Shown here: piece by piece, positions 1-6,900 of the stretch
How positions within the stretch are numbered: the first letter of the stretch is position 1
Layout of the letters: every line of letters begins with the position of its first letter
DNA from: Thiomonas sp.
GTDB taxonomy: Bacteria > Pseudomonadota > Gammaproteobacteria > Burkholderiales > Burkholderiaceae_C
Length of the DNA stretch: 13,216 nt
Direction of reading: 5' to 3'
Assembly (NCBI GenBank): GCA_028706735.1
Contig: JAQTVS010000043.1
Coordinates: forward strand, 1-13,216
Notes under the pieces: model-generated
Seen by the model: the letters and a program-made list of their open reading frames with translations, nothing else
Told to the model about the DNA's origin: nothing
The model's database searches: none
Translations under genes and position numbers: made by a program

Positions 1-57
1 TCCAAGCTGCCCTGCGGCAGCTTGGACGGCGCCGAATCCGAGCAGCTTGCAAGCTGC
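1..57. other. Hairpin and palindrome cluster built on GCAGCTT/AAGCTGC
   Basis: Positions 1-11 and 16-26 form a perfect 11-base-pair stem (TCCAAGCTGCC with GGCAGCTTGGA) around a 4-base loop. Positions 42-57 are a perfect 16-base palindrome, GCAGCTTGCAAGCTGC, using the same GCAGCTT core. The cluster lies just past the 3' end of the minus-strand patatin gene. The hairpin could therefore act as a transcription terminator or mRNA-stabilising structure, but no T-run is visible inside the window and the left edge is cut off. A protein-binding site or a scattered repeat is equally possible. Confidence 0.5.
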
Positions 58-66
58 GAGGTGGAC

Positions 67-100
67 AAGAAAACTTGGGGCGGCCCGGCGTTTCCTTGAG
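67..100. repeat. Partial copy of a scattered GC-rich repeat
   Basis: This stretch shares the 17-base core CTTGGGGCGGCCCGGCG (74-90) exactly with 1306-1322. Its flanks are also similar: AAGAAAA before and TTTCCTTGAG after, against AAGAAACT and TTTCTTCCTGAG. It sits directly after the stop codon of the patatin gene. Repeats of this style (C and G runs with a GGGGCGGCC core) are scattered between genes in Burkholderiales genomes; that attribution is from general knowledge and was not searched. Confidence 0.55.
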
Positions 101-104
101 CCGT

Positions 105-1415
105 TCAGGCTTGCGTGTGCACGTCGTGGGTGACGAAGCCCTGATCGGCGCTGGGCAGGGCGAACCAGTCCGGGTGGTCGAGGGTGCGGTGCATGTCGTC
201 GAGACCGCTTTGCCAGTGGGCGCGCATCTCGGCGCGGCCGAAGGCGTAGTCCTTGCCCTGGCCGTCGAAGGGCTTGTCGCGGTAGATCAGGTGGATGACG
301 TTGTAGCGCTTGTCCTGCGCCATCTCCTGCACCGCATGGCACAGCGCGTCGCGCTTGTTCAGCGGGATGTGCGCCAGCAGCGCGCGCAGGATGCGGCGCT
401 GCTCCTGTGCGCGCTGCAGGGTGTTGGTGATGATGCGGGTGCGGCTGGAAAACTGGATGTCCTTTTGCCGCTCGGCCACATCGAGCAGAGTCTTGGGCAA
501 CTCGCCCGCCGCGCTCCATAGATCGACCTGGAACACCAGGGTGTTGTGGCTGGGGTGGCCGCCCAGCACCTGCGACAGCGGGGTGTTGGACACCAGCCCG
601 CCGTCCCAGTAGAACTCGCCGTCGATCTCGACGGCCGGAAAGCCCGGCGGCAGCGCGCCCGAGGCCATGATGTGCTCGGGGCCAAGGCGCATCTCGGCGC
701 TGTCGAACACCACCTGGTTGCCGTTGCGAACATTCACCGCGCCCACGCTGATGCGGGTTTCGCCGCTGTTGAGGCGGTCGAAGTCGATCAGCTTGATCAG
801 CGTGTCGCGTAGCGGCGCAGTATCGTAGAAGCTGGCCTGTGCCGGGCTGCTGCCCCCCAGCGGCCAGCGGGGCAGAAAGAATCCGCGCTGACCTTCCAGC
901 ATGGCGCGCAGGCCCTGAAAGGCCGCCAGTTGCGGCTGCAGGGTTTCAGGGATCCAGCCCAGCGCCGCGCCATGCTCCCACGGCAGGATGGGCAATAGCG
1001 GCTGCTGGGTCACGGTCTCCCAGAACGTCCGCAAGGCGGCGGCGCGCTGGCCTGGCGGGTTGCCGGCAATGAGCGCCGCGTTGATGGAGCCGATGGAAAT
1101 GCCGGCCACCCAGTGCGGATGCACGCCGCAGTCCTCCAGCGCTTCCACCACGCCGCACTGGTAGGCGCCGAGCGCCCCGCCGCCTTGCAGCACCAGGGCG
1201 ATGCGGTCGTATTGCCGCACTTGCTCCAGCACCGCATCGGCACGGCAGGAGTCCCCCCCGAAACGCGCGCTTCGCTCGCGTCCCCCCCCAGGGGGCGAAG
1301 AAACTCTTGGGGCGGCCCGGCGAGTTTCTTCCTGAGAAGGCGTCTCGGTTGCCGTCCGGGATTGCGCGGAGGGGGTGGGTTTGCACGCGGCGCGCTTGGC
1401 CGATGGGGTGACCAT
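105..1415 (-). CDS. Patatin-like phospholipase family protein (DUF3734 type)
   Basis: Probable cytoplasmic serine acyl-hydrolase of the patatin family, acting on lipid or ester substrates through a Ser-Asp dyad. The oxyanion-hole motif GGGALGAYQ is near residues 78-86, the nucleophile elbow GISIG has Ser107, and DGG has Asp271. The C-terminal region, with a Lys/Arg-rich stretch and a YAFGRAEM motif, resembles the DUF3734 extension. ATG at 1415 lies 9 bases after the bdhA stop, which supports co-transcription; GTG at 1418 is also possible. Conserved sequence begins only near residue 68 (YDRIALVLQ). The preceding ~65 residues are low-complexity and partly encoded by the 1252-1336 repeat, so a GTG at 1232 or 1220 could be the real start. 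The pairing with bdhA suggests a role in polyhydroxybutyrate or membrane-lipid turnover, which is inference. No signal peptide is evident. Confidence 0.88.
   Translation of the reverse strand: MVTPSAKRAACKPTPSAQSRTATETPSQEETRRAAPRVSSPPGGGRERSARFGGDSCRADAVLEQVRQYDRIALVLQGGGALGAYQCGVVEALEDCGVHPHWVAGISIGSINAALIAGNPPGQRAAALRTFWETVTQQPLLPILPWEHGAALGWIPETLQPQLAAFQGLRAMLEGQRGFFLPRWPLGGSSPAQASFYDTAPLRDTLIKLIDFDRLNSGETRISVGAVNVRNGNQVVFDSAEMRLGPEHIMASGALPPGFPAVEIDGEFYWDGGLVSNTPLSQVLGGHPSHNTLVFQVDLWSAAGELPKTLLDVAERQKDIQFSSRTRIITNTLQRAQEQRRILRALLAHIPLNKRDALCHAVQEMAQDKRYNVIHLIYRDKPFDGQGKDYAFGRAEMRAHWQSGLDDMHRTLDHPDWFALPSADQGFVTHDVHTQA
1252..1336. repeat. GC-rich repeat with inverted-repeat modules inside the patatin 5' coding region
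   Basis: Two C-runs (1253-1259 and 1282-1289) flank an alternating GCGC segment. They are followed by GGGGG and by a stem, AAGAAACTC (1298-1306) with GAGTTTCTT (1322-1330), closing a loop that contains the GGGGCGGCCCGG core. The core recurs at 74-90. The repeat reads through in frame in the patatin gene, giving a Pro/Gly/Arg-rich segment around residues 30-55. This looks like insertion of an intergenic repeat near the start of the gene, or a sign that the gene starts downstream of it. Confidence 0.6.
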
Positions 1416-1424
1416 CACGGCAGC

Positions 1425-2216
1425 TCAGTTCATGCACCAGCCGTGGCTGGCGACGATGGACTGGCCGGTCAGCGCAGCCGTGGGGAAGGCAGCAAGGAAC
1501 AGCGCGAGGTTGGCGATGTCGGCGGTGGTGGTGAACTCGCCGTCCACCGTGTCTTTCAGCATCACGTTTTTAATCACCTCGTCTTCGCTGATGTGCAGCT
1601 CTTTGGCCTGCTCGGGGATCTGCTTTTCCACCAGCGGGGTGCGCACAAAACCCGGGCAGATGACGTGCGAGCGCACGCCTTTGGGGCCGCCCTCCTTCGC
1701 CAGCACCCGTGCCAGCCCCAGCAGGCCATGCTTGGCGGTGACGTAGGCGCTCTTGAGCTTGGACGCTTCGTGCGAATGCACCGAACCCATGTAAATCACC
1801 ACGCCGCCCTTCTTGGCATACATGCCCGGCAGCACCGCCTTGGTGGTGAGGAAGGCGCCGTCGAGGTGGATGGCGAGCAGCTTTTTCCAGTCGGCGAAGG
1901 CAAAGTCTTCAATCGGATTGACGATCTGGATGCCGGCGTTCGACACCAAAATGTCCACCGGGCCGAAGGCTTTGGCCACCGCCGCGCAGCCCGCGTTGAC
2001 CTGCGCTTCGTCGGTCACGTTCATGGCCACGCCCATCGCTTTGCCGCCGGCCTTGTTGATGGCATCGGCCGCGGCGTTGGCGGCGTCGAGGTTCAGGTCG
2101 GCGATGGCGACTTTCGCGCCGGCCTTGGCATAGGTTTCGGCAATCTCTTTGCCGATGCCGCTGGCGGCGCCGGTGATGATGGCGGTTTTGTCCTTGAGGC
2201 TGAGTTGCATGGTCAT
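1425..2216 (-). CDS. bdhA: 3-hydroxybutyrate dehydrogenase (SDR family)
   Basis: NAD-dependent oxidation of (R)-3-hydroxybutyrate to acetoacetate in the cytoplasm, a step in the use of polyhydroxybutyrate. The 263-residue protein shows the classical SDR plan: TGAASGIG cofactor loop at 15-22, Asp40 after strand 2 (favouring NAD), NAG at 93-95, and catalytic Ser145, Tyr158 and Lys162 (YVTAK). The [17 protein letters not shown] segment at 188-203 and the following helix with FTTTADIA are typical of the 3-hydroxybutyrate dehydrogenase branch. The end reads ASHGWCMN where many homologues have VDGGW. ATG at 2216 is chosen because AGGAGA lies 5 bases upstream; the reading frame stays open upstream into the kinase gene without homology. 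The next gene follows after 9 bases. A candidate promoter lies at 2256-2284. Confidence 0.93.
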   Translation of the reverse strand: MTMQLSLKDKTAIITGAASGIGKEIAETYAKAGAKVAIADLNLDAANAAADAINKAGGKAMGVAMNVTDEAQVNAGCAAVAKAFGPVDILVSNAGIQIVNPIEDFAFADWKKLLAIHLDGAFLTTKAVLPGMYAKKGGVVIYMGSVHSHEASKLKSAYVTAKHGLLGLARVLAKEGGPKGVRSHVICPGFVRTPLVEKQIPEQAKELHISEDEVIKNVMLKDTVDGEFTTTADIANLALFLAAFPTAALTGQSIVASHGWCMN

Positions 2217-2221
2217 GGGGG

Positions 2222-2227
2222 TCTCCT
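2222..2227 (-). promoter_or_regulatory. Ribosome binding site of bdhA
   Basis: AGGAGA on the minus strand, 5 bases before the ATG at 2216. It fixes the start of bdhA and rules out the in-frame extension that would run into the 3' end of the upstream sensor-kinase gene. Confidence 0.8.
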
Positions 2228-2255
2228 GTTGGAAAGTCGGTGAGTCAGCGAATCG

Positions 2256-2284
2256 ATTGAAACGCAATTGCTGCAACGCGGCAA
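2256..2284 (-). promoter_or_regulatory. Candidate sigma-70 promoter for bdhA and the patatin gene
   Basis: On the minus strand, TTGCCG (2279-2284) and TTCAAT (2256-2261) are separated by 17 bases. Each matches four of six positions of the -35 and -10 consensus. Transcription would start near 2249, giving a leader of about 30 bases that includes the AGGAGA ribosome site. The match is moderate, but it is the best-spaced pair I found in this 142-base gap between the kinase stop and bdhA. Confidence 0.45.
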
Positions 2285-2299
2285 GCGCGGCGGCGTCTT

Positions 2300-2327
2300 G
2301 TTTAAAGACTCGGAGATGGGTCTTAAC
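2300..2327. promoter_or_regulatory. Imperfect inverted repeat upstream of the bdhA promoter
   Basis: GTTTAAAGAC (2300-2309) and GTCTTAAC (2320-2327) form an inverted repeat apart from a 2-base difference. The site is AT-rich within a GC-rich region and lies 15 to 45 bases upstream of the candidate -35 box, where an activator might bind. It could alternatively be a weak hairpin after the kinase stop codon at 2359. The right arm includes CTTAA, which also occurs in the tandem box at 4557-4572. Confidence 0.3.
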
Positions 2328-2358
2328 CTGGACTGAAGGCCGCCAGGCTGCGGCCTTT

Positions 2359-3717
2359 TCAGCGCAGAAGCGCGGGCCCAGTCGGCGCAAAAATCACCCG
2401 CACCCGCAGCCCGCCGAGCGGGGCGGTATCGAGTTCGATTTTGGCGCTGCAGCGTTCGGCCACGCTGCGCACGATGGCCAGGCCCAAGCCGCTGCCGCCT
2501 GCGGGGGCGTTTTCGCGGCGGTAAAAGCGATCGAACACGCGCTCGCGGTCTTCAGGCGGGATGCCGGGGCCGGAGTCGTCCACTTCGAGGACGGCCATGC
2601 GCTGCGGGGTGGCTGCGCCCTCGGCAGCTTGCGCGGCCTGCATTTCGCAGCGCACCCGCACGTCCACCCGGCCGCCCGGCGGGGTATAGCGCAGGGCATT
2701 GTCCACGAGGTTGCGCACCAGAATGCGCAGGCCGCTGGCAGGGGCGAGCACGGTGCAGTCTTCGGCGTCTTCCAGGCCGGCGTCCACGCCGCGGGCCTGG
2801 GCGAGTTCGGCAGTGTCGGACAGGGCCATGCGCGCGGTGCCGAGCAGGCTCACGGCGCTGAGCGCCTCCTCCGCGCCGGACTCGTTGCGCGCCAGCAGCA
2901 GCAATTGTTCGACCAGATGGCTGGCGCGGTCGATGCCGCTTTCCAGCCGCGCCAGCGCCACGCCGCGCTGGCCGTCGTCGTGGGCGCGGCCCAACATTTG
3001 CACCTGCACCTTCAGCGCGGCGAGGGGCGAGCGCAGTTCGTGCGCGGCGTCGGCGACGAACATGCGCTGGGTGTCGAAGGCCTGGCGGGTGCGGGCGAAC
3101 AAGCCGTTCATGGCGCGCACCACGGGCTGCATTTCGCTGACCACGGGATGCGGGTCCAGCGGGTCGAAGCTGGTGGCGGCGCGGTTTTCCAGTTCGTGCG
3201 ACAGATCGTTGAGTGGCCGCAGCGAGCGTCGCACCACCCAGGCGACGGCCAGCAGCAGCAGCGGGGCGATGACGGCCATGGGCCAGATGGAGCGCAGCGC
3301 AAAGCCCAGCGCCAGCGCCTGCCGCGTGGCGGTGCTCTGGCCGACCTGGATGGTGCGGCCCCCGGCCTGCATGGAATACACGCGCCACTGCTCGCCGCCA
3401 ACCTGTACATTGGTGTAGCCGAGCACGGCCTGGCTGGGCAGATCGCTGCGCGGACGGGAAACATAGATGCGTTTGCCGTCGGGCGCCCAGACCTGCACGA
3501 CGTAATCGACATCGTTGCCCGCGCTGACATTAGGGCCGAAACCGGGCAGGCCCATATCGCCAGTCGCCAGCGACAGCGCGAGCTGCTGCAGGTGATAGTC
3601 GAACACCGCGTCGGCCTCGTTCATGGCGTTGTGAAACACCGCCAGCGCTTGCACCAGCGCCGCCAGGGTGACGGCTGCCGACAGCAGCAGCAGCAGCCGG
3701 GCGCGCAGCGATTTCAC
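2359..3717 (-). CDS. Sensor histidine kinase, QseC/TctE-like
   Basis: Inner-membrane sensor kinase that would phosphorylate the regulator encoded just upstream. In the 452 residues, a first membrane segment spans about 7-27, a periplasmic sensor region about 28-143, and a second membrane segment about 144-164, followed by a HAMP-like linker. The dimerisation and phosphoacceptor helix reads [17 protein letters not shown], with His226. The ATPase domain has the N-box [14 protein letters not shown] (Asn340), the G1 box DSGPGIP (381-387) and the G2 box GSGLGLAIV (408-416). The start is GTG at 3717, overlapping the regulator stop by 4 bases, which implies translational coupling. The signal sensed is unknown: QseC relatives respond to catecholamines or metals and TctE to tricarboxylates, and the periplasmic sequence here does not tell me which. 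Confidence 0.92.
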   Translation of the reverse strand: MKSLRARLLLLLSAAVTLAALVQALAVFHNAMNEADAVFDYHLQQLALSLATGDMGLPGFGPNVSAGNDVDYVVQVWAPDGKRIYVSRPRSDLPSQAVLGYTNVQVGGEQWRVYSMQAGGRTIQVGQSTATRQALALGFALRSIWPMAVIAPLLLLAVAWVVRRSLRPLNDLSHELENRAATSFDPLDPHPVVSEMQPVVRAMNGLFARTRQAFDTQRMFVADAAHELRSPLAALKVQVQMLGRAHDDGQRGVALARLESGIDRASHLVEQLLLLARNESGAEEALSAVSLLGTARMALSDTAELAQARGVDAGLEDAEDCTVLAPASGLRILVRNLVDNALRYTPPGGRVDVRVRCEMQAAQAAEGAATPQRMAVLEVDDSGPGIPPEDRERVFDRFYRRENAPAGGSGLGLAIVRSVAERCSAKIELDTAPLGGLRVRVIFAPTGPALLR

Positions 3718-4511
3718 TCGCCGCCTCCAGCGCCGCCGTCCGCGCCGCCATCTCCACCCTCGTCGGCGTGATCGGCTTCGGCCGCGCGGCCGCCGTCACC
3801 GCCGCCGTCGCCGCCGTCGCCGCCGCCATCACGGCGCGGGTTTGCGGGCGCGGGTTCCTTGGCGATCATATAGCCCATGCCGCGGATGTTGCGAATGAGG
3901 TCGGCGCCGAGTTTTTTGCGTAGGCTGTGGACATAGACCTCCACCGCATTGCTCGAAATCTCGTCCTTCCAGCTGTAGAGCTTTTCTTCAAGCTGGGCGC
4001 GCGACAGAATCATGCCGGGGCGGGCGATCAGGGCTTCGAGCACGGCCCACTCGCGCTGCGAGAGGGCGACTGGCTCGCCGTCGAGCAGGGCTTCGTGCGT
4101 GGCCGGGTTCAGGCTGATGCGGCCGTAGCTGAACACCGGCTCGGCCCGCCCCGCAGCGCGGCGCAGCAGGGCGCGGATGCGGGCGGAGAGTTCGTCGAGG
4201 TCGTAGGGCTTGAGCACATAGTCGTCGGCCCCGGCGTCCAGGCCGGCGATGCGGGCCGAGACGGCATCACGCGCGGTGGCGATGAGCACCGGGGTGGCCT
4301 CGCGCCGCGCCCGCAGCGCCTTGAGCACGGCGATGCCGTCCATCTTGGGCAGGCCCAGATCGAGCAGCACCAGGTCGTACTGCTCGCTGCGCAGCGCGCT
4401 GTCGGCCATGACGCCGTCGCGCACCCAGTCCACCGCGTAGCCCTCGCCACGCAGGGCGTCGAGCACGCTTTCACCGATCATCAAATCGTCTTCTACCAGA
4501 AGCAGGCGCAT
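3714..4511 (-). CDS. OmpR-family response regulator, QseB-like, with Gly/Asp-rich C-terminal tail
   Basis: DNA-binding response regulator paired with the kinase encoded downstream. The receiver domain spans residues 1-117, with acidic pair Asp8/Asp9, phosphoacceptor Asp51 (LVLLDLGLP), Thr79 and Lys101 (KPYD). The winged-helix OmpR effector domain spans about 126-218 and contains SQREWAVLEAL, the recognition-helix region NAVEVYVHSLRKKL and the closing IRGMGYMI. Relatives normally end close to residue 220. This protein continues to 265 with a tail in which residues 228-265 hold 19 Gly and 11 acidic residues. The receiver and DNA-binding parts look intact. The tandem CTTAR box upstream suggests autoregulation. 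No clear ribosome site precedes the ATG at 4511. Confidence 0.93.
   Translation of the reverse strand: MRLLLVEDDLMIGESVLDALRGEGYAVDWVRDGVMADSALRSEQYDLVLLDLGLPKMDGIAVLKALRARREATPVLIATARDAVSARIAGLDAGADDYVLKPYDLDELSARIRALLRRAAGRAEPVFSYGRISLNPATHEALLDGEPVALSQREWAVLEALIARPGMILSRAQLEEKLYSWKDEISSNAVEVYVHSLRKKLGADLIRNIRGMGYMIAKEPAPANPRRDGGGDGGDGGGDGGRAAEADHADEGGDGGADGGAGGGE
3717..3830 (-). repeat. GGC/GAC codon-repeat tract encoding the regulator's Gly/Asp tail
   Basis: Read on the minus strand, 3789-3830 is a near-tandem array of GGC GGC GAC codons. A second, less regular block of Gly, Asp and Ala codons lies at 3717-3758. Between them is a short Ala/Glu/Asp/His segment. Period-3 and period-9 repeats of this kind are prone to slippage, and length changes in units of three would keep the frame. 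The end of the tract overlaps the kinase start codon. Confidence 0.8.
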
Positions 4512-4553
4512 GGGCTGGATTGCAAATGGATACAGACCGGACTTTAGCGGCAG

Positions 4554-4572
4554 GCGCTTAGACTGCGCTTAA
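4554..4572. promoter_or_regulatory. Tandem CTTAR box, likely response-regulator operator
   Basis: GCGCTTA occurs twice as a direct repeat, at 4554-4560 and 4565-4571, exactly 11 bases apart. This gives CTTAG-N6-CTTAA. PmrA- and QseB-type regulators bind tandem CTTAA/TTAAG half-sites with one-helical-turn (11-base) spacing. The box sits between the divergent regulator gene (start 4511) and the MFS gene (start 4608), so it could serve either or both. That the neighbouring QseB-like protein binds here is inference. I found no convincing -10/-35 pair in the gap. Confidence 0.55.
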
Positions 4573-4607
4573 CGTCCGGCACAGGGTCACGCACCACAAA
4601 ATCCCGC

Positions 4608-5861
4608 ATGCAACTCCCCTCTGAACCTACGAGCAGCCGCCTGCCCCGCACCGTGTGGATGCTGGGCCTGGTCAGCTTGTTCATGGACATGTCGTCCGAA
4701 CTCATCCATGCTCTGCTGCCGGTCTATATGACCACGGTGCTGGGCTTGAGCGTGCTCAGCGTGGGCGTGGTCGAGGGCATCGCCGAGGCCACCGCGTCGA
4801 TGCTCAAAGTGGTGTCGGGGGTGTGGTCAGACCGTATCGGTTCGCGCAAGTGGCTGGCGGTGGCGGGCTATGGCCTGTCGGCGCTGACCAAGCCGCTGTT
4901 TCCGCTGGCGTCGGGCGCGGGCGAGGTGATTGCGGCGCGCTTCATCGACCGCATCGGCAAGGGCATCCGCGGCGCACCGCGCGATGCGCTGGTGGCCGAC
5001 GCCACGCCGTCCGCGCTGCGCAATGCCGCCTATGGCCTGCGGCAAAGTCTCGATACCGTGGGCGCGGTGCTCGGCCCGCTGGCCGCCATCGGCCTTCTGG
5101 CGGTGTATGCCGACAACCTGCGGCTGGTGCTGTGGTTCGGGGTGATTCCGGCGGTGATCGCGGTGGCGATTCTCGCTTTTGGCGTGCGCGAACCGCGACG
5201 GGTGGAGGCGGCCACGGCTGCGGCCAAGGCGGGAAACAAGGGCGTGGACTGGCGCGCGGTGCGCGATCTGCCACCGGCGTTCTGGCAGGTCGTCAGTCTG
5301 GCCGCGCTGTTCACCCTGGCGCGGCTGACCGAGGCGTTTCTGGTGCTGCGTGGCGATCAGCTTGGCGTCTCCGTGGTGTGGATCGCCCTGGTCACCTTGG
5401 TGCTCTCGCTGGCCTATGCCGTGTCGGCCTATCCGGCGGGCTTGCTGGCCGCGCGCTGGGGACGCAAGCGCCTGTTCGGCCTGGGGCTGGCGGCGCTGTC
5501 AGCGTCCATGCTGCTGCTCGGCGGTCTGTTGCCCCTGGGAATGGCCGGGTTCTGGCTGGGGGTTGCGTTGTGGGGACTGCACATGGGGCTCACGCAGGGA
5601 TTACTCTCCGCAGCCGTGGCCGACACCGCGCCGCCGCAACTGCGCGGCACCGCGTTCGGCCTGTATCACCTGACCACCGGACTGATGCAATTGCTCGCGG
5701 CCATCGGCGCGGGCTGGCTGTGGCAGACCATCGGCTCCGGCGCGCTGTTCACTCTGGCGGCCGCGCTGGCGCTGTTCTGCCTGCCCGCGCTCTGGCTCTG
5801 GCTGCATGAGCCCCCACGACAAAGGACAAGACATGACGACGACCCATGCCATTCGATTTGA
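4608..5861 (+). CDS. MFS transporter of unknown substrate
   Basis: Inner-membrane secondary transporter with about twelve hydrophobic segments over 417 residues. The first half carries DRIGSRK at 75-81 in the loop after helix 2, the MFS motif-A position, and the family-specific stretch RIGKGIRGAPRDALVAD at 115-131. The pseudo-symmetric second half has AARWGRKR at 281-288. A cytoplasmic linker rich in Ala, Lys and Arg lies at about 194-222. The DR-x-GKG-x-RGAPRDAL signature occurs in a widespread bacterial MFS group, often annotated only as MFS_1 or possible multidrug efflux; the substrate cannot be read from sequence. No Shine-Dalgarno sequence precedes the ATG. The gene is divergent from the two-component pair and overlaps the next gene by 29 bases. 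The last ~15 residues, over that overlap, are polar and look non-conserved. Confidence 0.9.
   Translation: MQLPSEPTSSRLPRTVWMLGLVSLFMDMSSELIHALLPVYMTTVLGLSVLSVGVVEGIAEATASMLKVVSGVWSDRIGSRKWLAVAGYGLSALTKPLFPLASGAGEVIAARFIDRIGKGIRGAPRDALVADATPSALRNAAYGLRQSLDTVGAVLGPLAAIGLLAVYADNLRLVLWFGVIPAVIAVAILAFGVREPRRVEAATAAAKAGNKGVDWRAVRDLPPAFWQVVSLAALFTLARLTEAFLVLRGDQLGVSVVWIALVTLVLSLAYAVSAYPAGLLAARWGRKRLFGLGLAALSASMLLLGGLLPLGMAGFWLGVALWGLHMGLTQGLLSAAVADTAPPQLRGTAFGLYHLTTGLMQLLAAIGAGWLWQTIGSGALFTLAAALALFCLPALWLWLHEPPRQRTRHDDDPCHSI
5821..5826 (+). promoter_or_regulatory. Ribosome binding site of the quinone oxidoreductase gene, inside the MFS gene
   Basis: AAAGGA, 6 bases before the ATG at 5833. It lies within the coding end of the transporter gene and selects 5833 rather than the in-frame ATG at 5806, whose nine extra residues are not typical of the family. 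Confidence 0.7.
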
Positions 5862-6813
5862 ACAATTCGGCAGCCCCGACGTGCTGCAGTGGCGCACTCT
5901 GGAACTGCCAGACCCCGGCCCCGGCCAGGTGCGGGTGCGCCAGGAGGCCATCGGGCTGAATTTCATCGACGTGTATCACCGCACCGGCCTGTATCCGCAG
6001 CCGCTGCCGGGCGGCTTGGGCGGCGAGGCCGCGGGGGTGATCGAGGCAGTGGGGCCGGGGGTGGAGGGCTTTGCGGTGGGTGACCGCGTGGGCTACTGCA
6101 CCGGCGCGCCCGGCGCCTATGCGCCGCGCCGCGTGGTGCCGGTGGCGCCGCTCATCAAGCTGCCCGCCGACATCTCTTTCGAAGTGGCTGCGGCCAGCAT
6201 GCTCAAGGGGCTGACCGCTTACTACCTCTTGCACCGCACGCGGGCGCTGCATGCGGGAGATGTGGCGCTGTTTCATGCGGCGGCGGGCGGGGTCGGGCTG
6301 ATTGCCGGGCAGATGGCGCGTGCGCTGGGCGCCACGCTCATCGGCACCGCAGGCTCGGCACAGAAATGCAAGCTGGCACTGGAAAACGGCTACGCCCACG
6401 CCATCGACTATGTGCAGGACGATTTCGTCGCCCGGGTGAAAGACCTCACCGCCGGGCGCGGCGTGCCGGTGGTGTATGACTCCATCGGGCGCGACACCTG
6501 GGAGCGCTCGCTCGCCTGCTTGCAGCCCTTCGGCCTGATGGTGAGCTTCGGCAATGCCTCGGGCGCGGTGCCGCCGGTCAAGCTCACCGATTTGGCGGCA
6601 GCCGGTTCGCTCTACCTGACCCGTCCCACGCTGGGCACGCATATGGCCGACCCGGCGGTGAAACAGCAGATGGCCGATGCGCTGTTCGCCCTGGTGCGCA
6701 GCGGGCAGGTGAAGATTCACATCAACCAGCGTTATCCGCTGGCCGACGCGGCGCAGGCGCACCGCGACCTCGAAGCCCGCAAGACCATCGGCTCGACTGT
6801 GCTGCTGCCGTAA
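5833..6813 (+). CDS. qor: NADPH:quinone oxidoreductase (zeta-crystallin/QOR type, MDR superfamily)
   Basis: Cytoplasmic NADPH-dependent reductase of quinones and other electrophilic carbonyls. The 326-residue product has the N-terminal GroES-like domain with NFIDVYHRTGLYP (43-55), where Tyr48 and Tyr54 are typical of bacterial QOR, then GGEAAGVIEAVGPGV (63-77) and GDRVGY. The Rossmann domain contains AAAGGVGLIAGQ (149-160) for NADPH binding. No structural-zinc cysteine cluster is present, as expected for QOR rather than zinc alcohol dehydrogenases. The start lies inside the 3' end of the transporter gene, so translational coupling is likely. The transporter may export a compound whose toxicity the reductase limits, but this is inference. 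No clear terminator follows. Confidence 0.92.
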   Translation: MTTTHAIRFEQFGSPDVLQWRTLELPDPGPGQVRVRQEAIGLNFIDVYHRTGLYPQPLPGGLGGEAAGVIEAVGPGVEGFAVGDRVGYCTGAPGAYAPRRVVPVAPLIKLPADISFEVAAASMLKGLTAYYLLHRTRALHAGDVALFHAAAGGVGLIAGQMARALGATLIGTAGSAQKCKLALENGYAHAIDYVQDDFVARVKDLTAGRGVPVVYDSIGRDTWERSLACLQPFGLMVSFGNASGAVPPVKLTDLAAAGSLYLTRPTLGTHMADPAVKQQMADALFALVRSGQVKIHINQRYPLADAAQAHRDLEARKTIGSTVLLP

Positions 6814-6900
6814 GGGCGTCGGTGCGGCGTTTTTCGCATTGCTGCGACAGATTGCCGCAGTGCGGTGGAATGCTGTGCAAACGGGCGCCACCGGCCTCCG

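Noticed and set aside
1113..2243. A 376-codon open frame on the plus strand
   Set aside because: It is antisense to bdhA and the patatin gene; its His/Val/Gly-rich translation has no recognisable fold and there is no sensible ribosome site.
2149..3771. A 540-codon open frame on the plus strand
   Set aside because: It is antisense to the sensor kinase, whose domains are all present. The translation is low-complexity, rich in His, Gln, Gly and Ala, with no motif.
6814..6900. Possible terminator after the quinone reductase gene
   Set aside because: The short inverted matches (for example CTGCG with CGCAG near 6845-6860) are too short and no T-run follows them.
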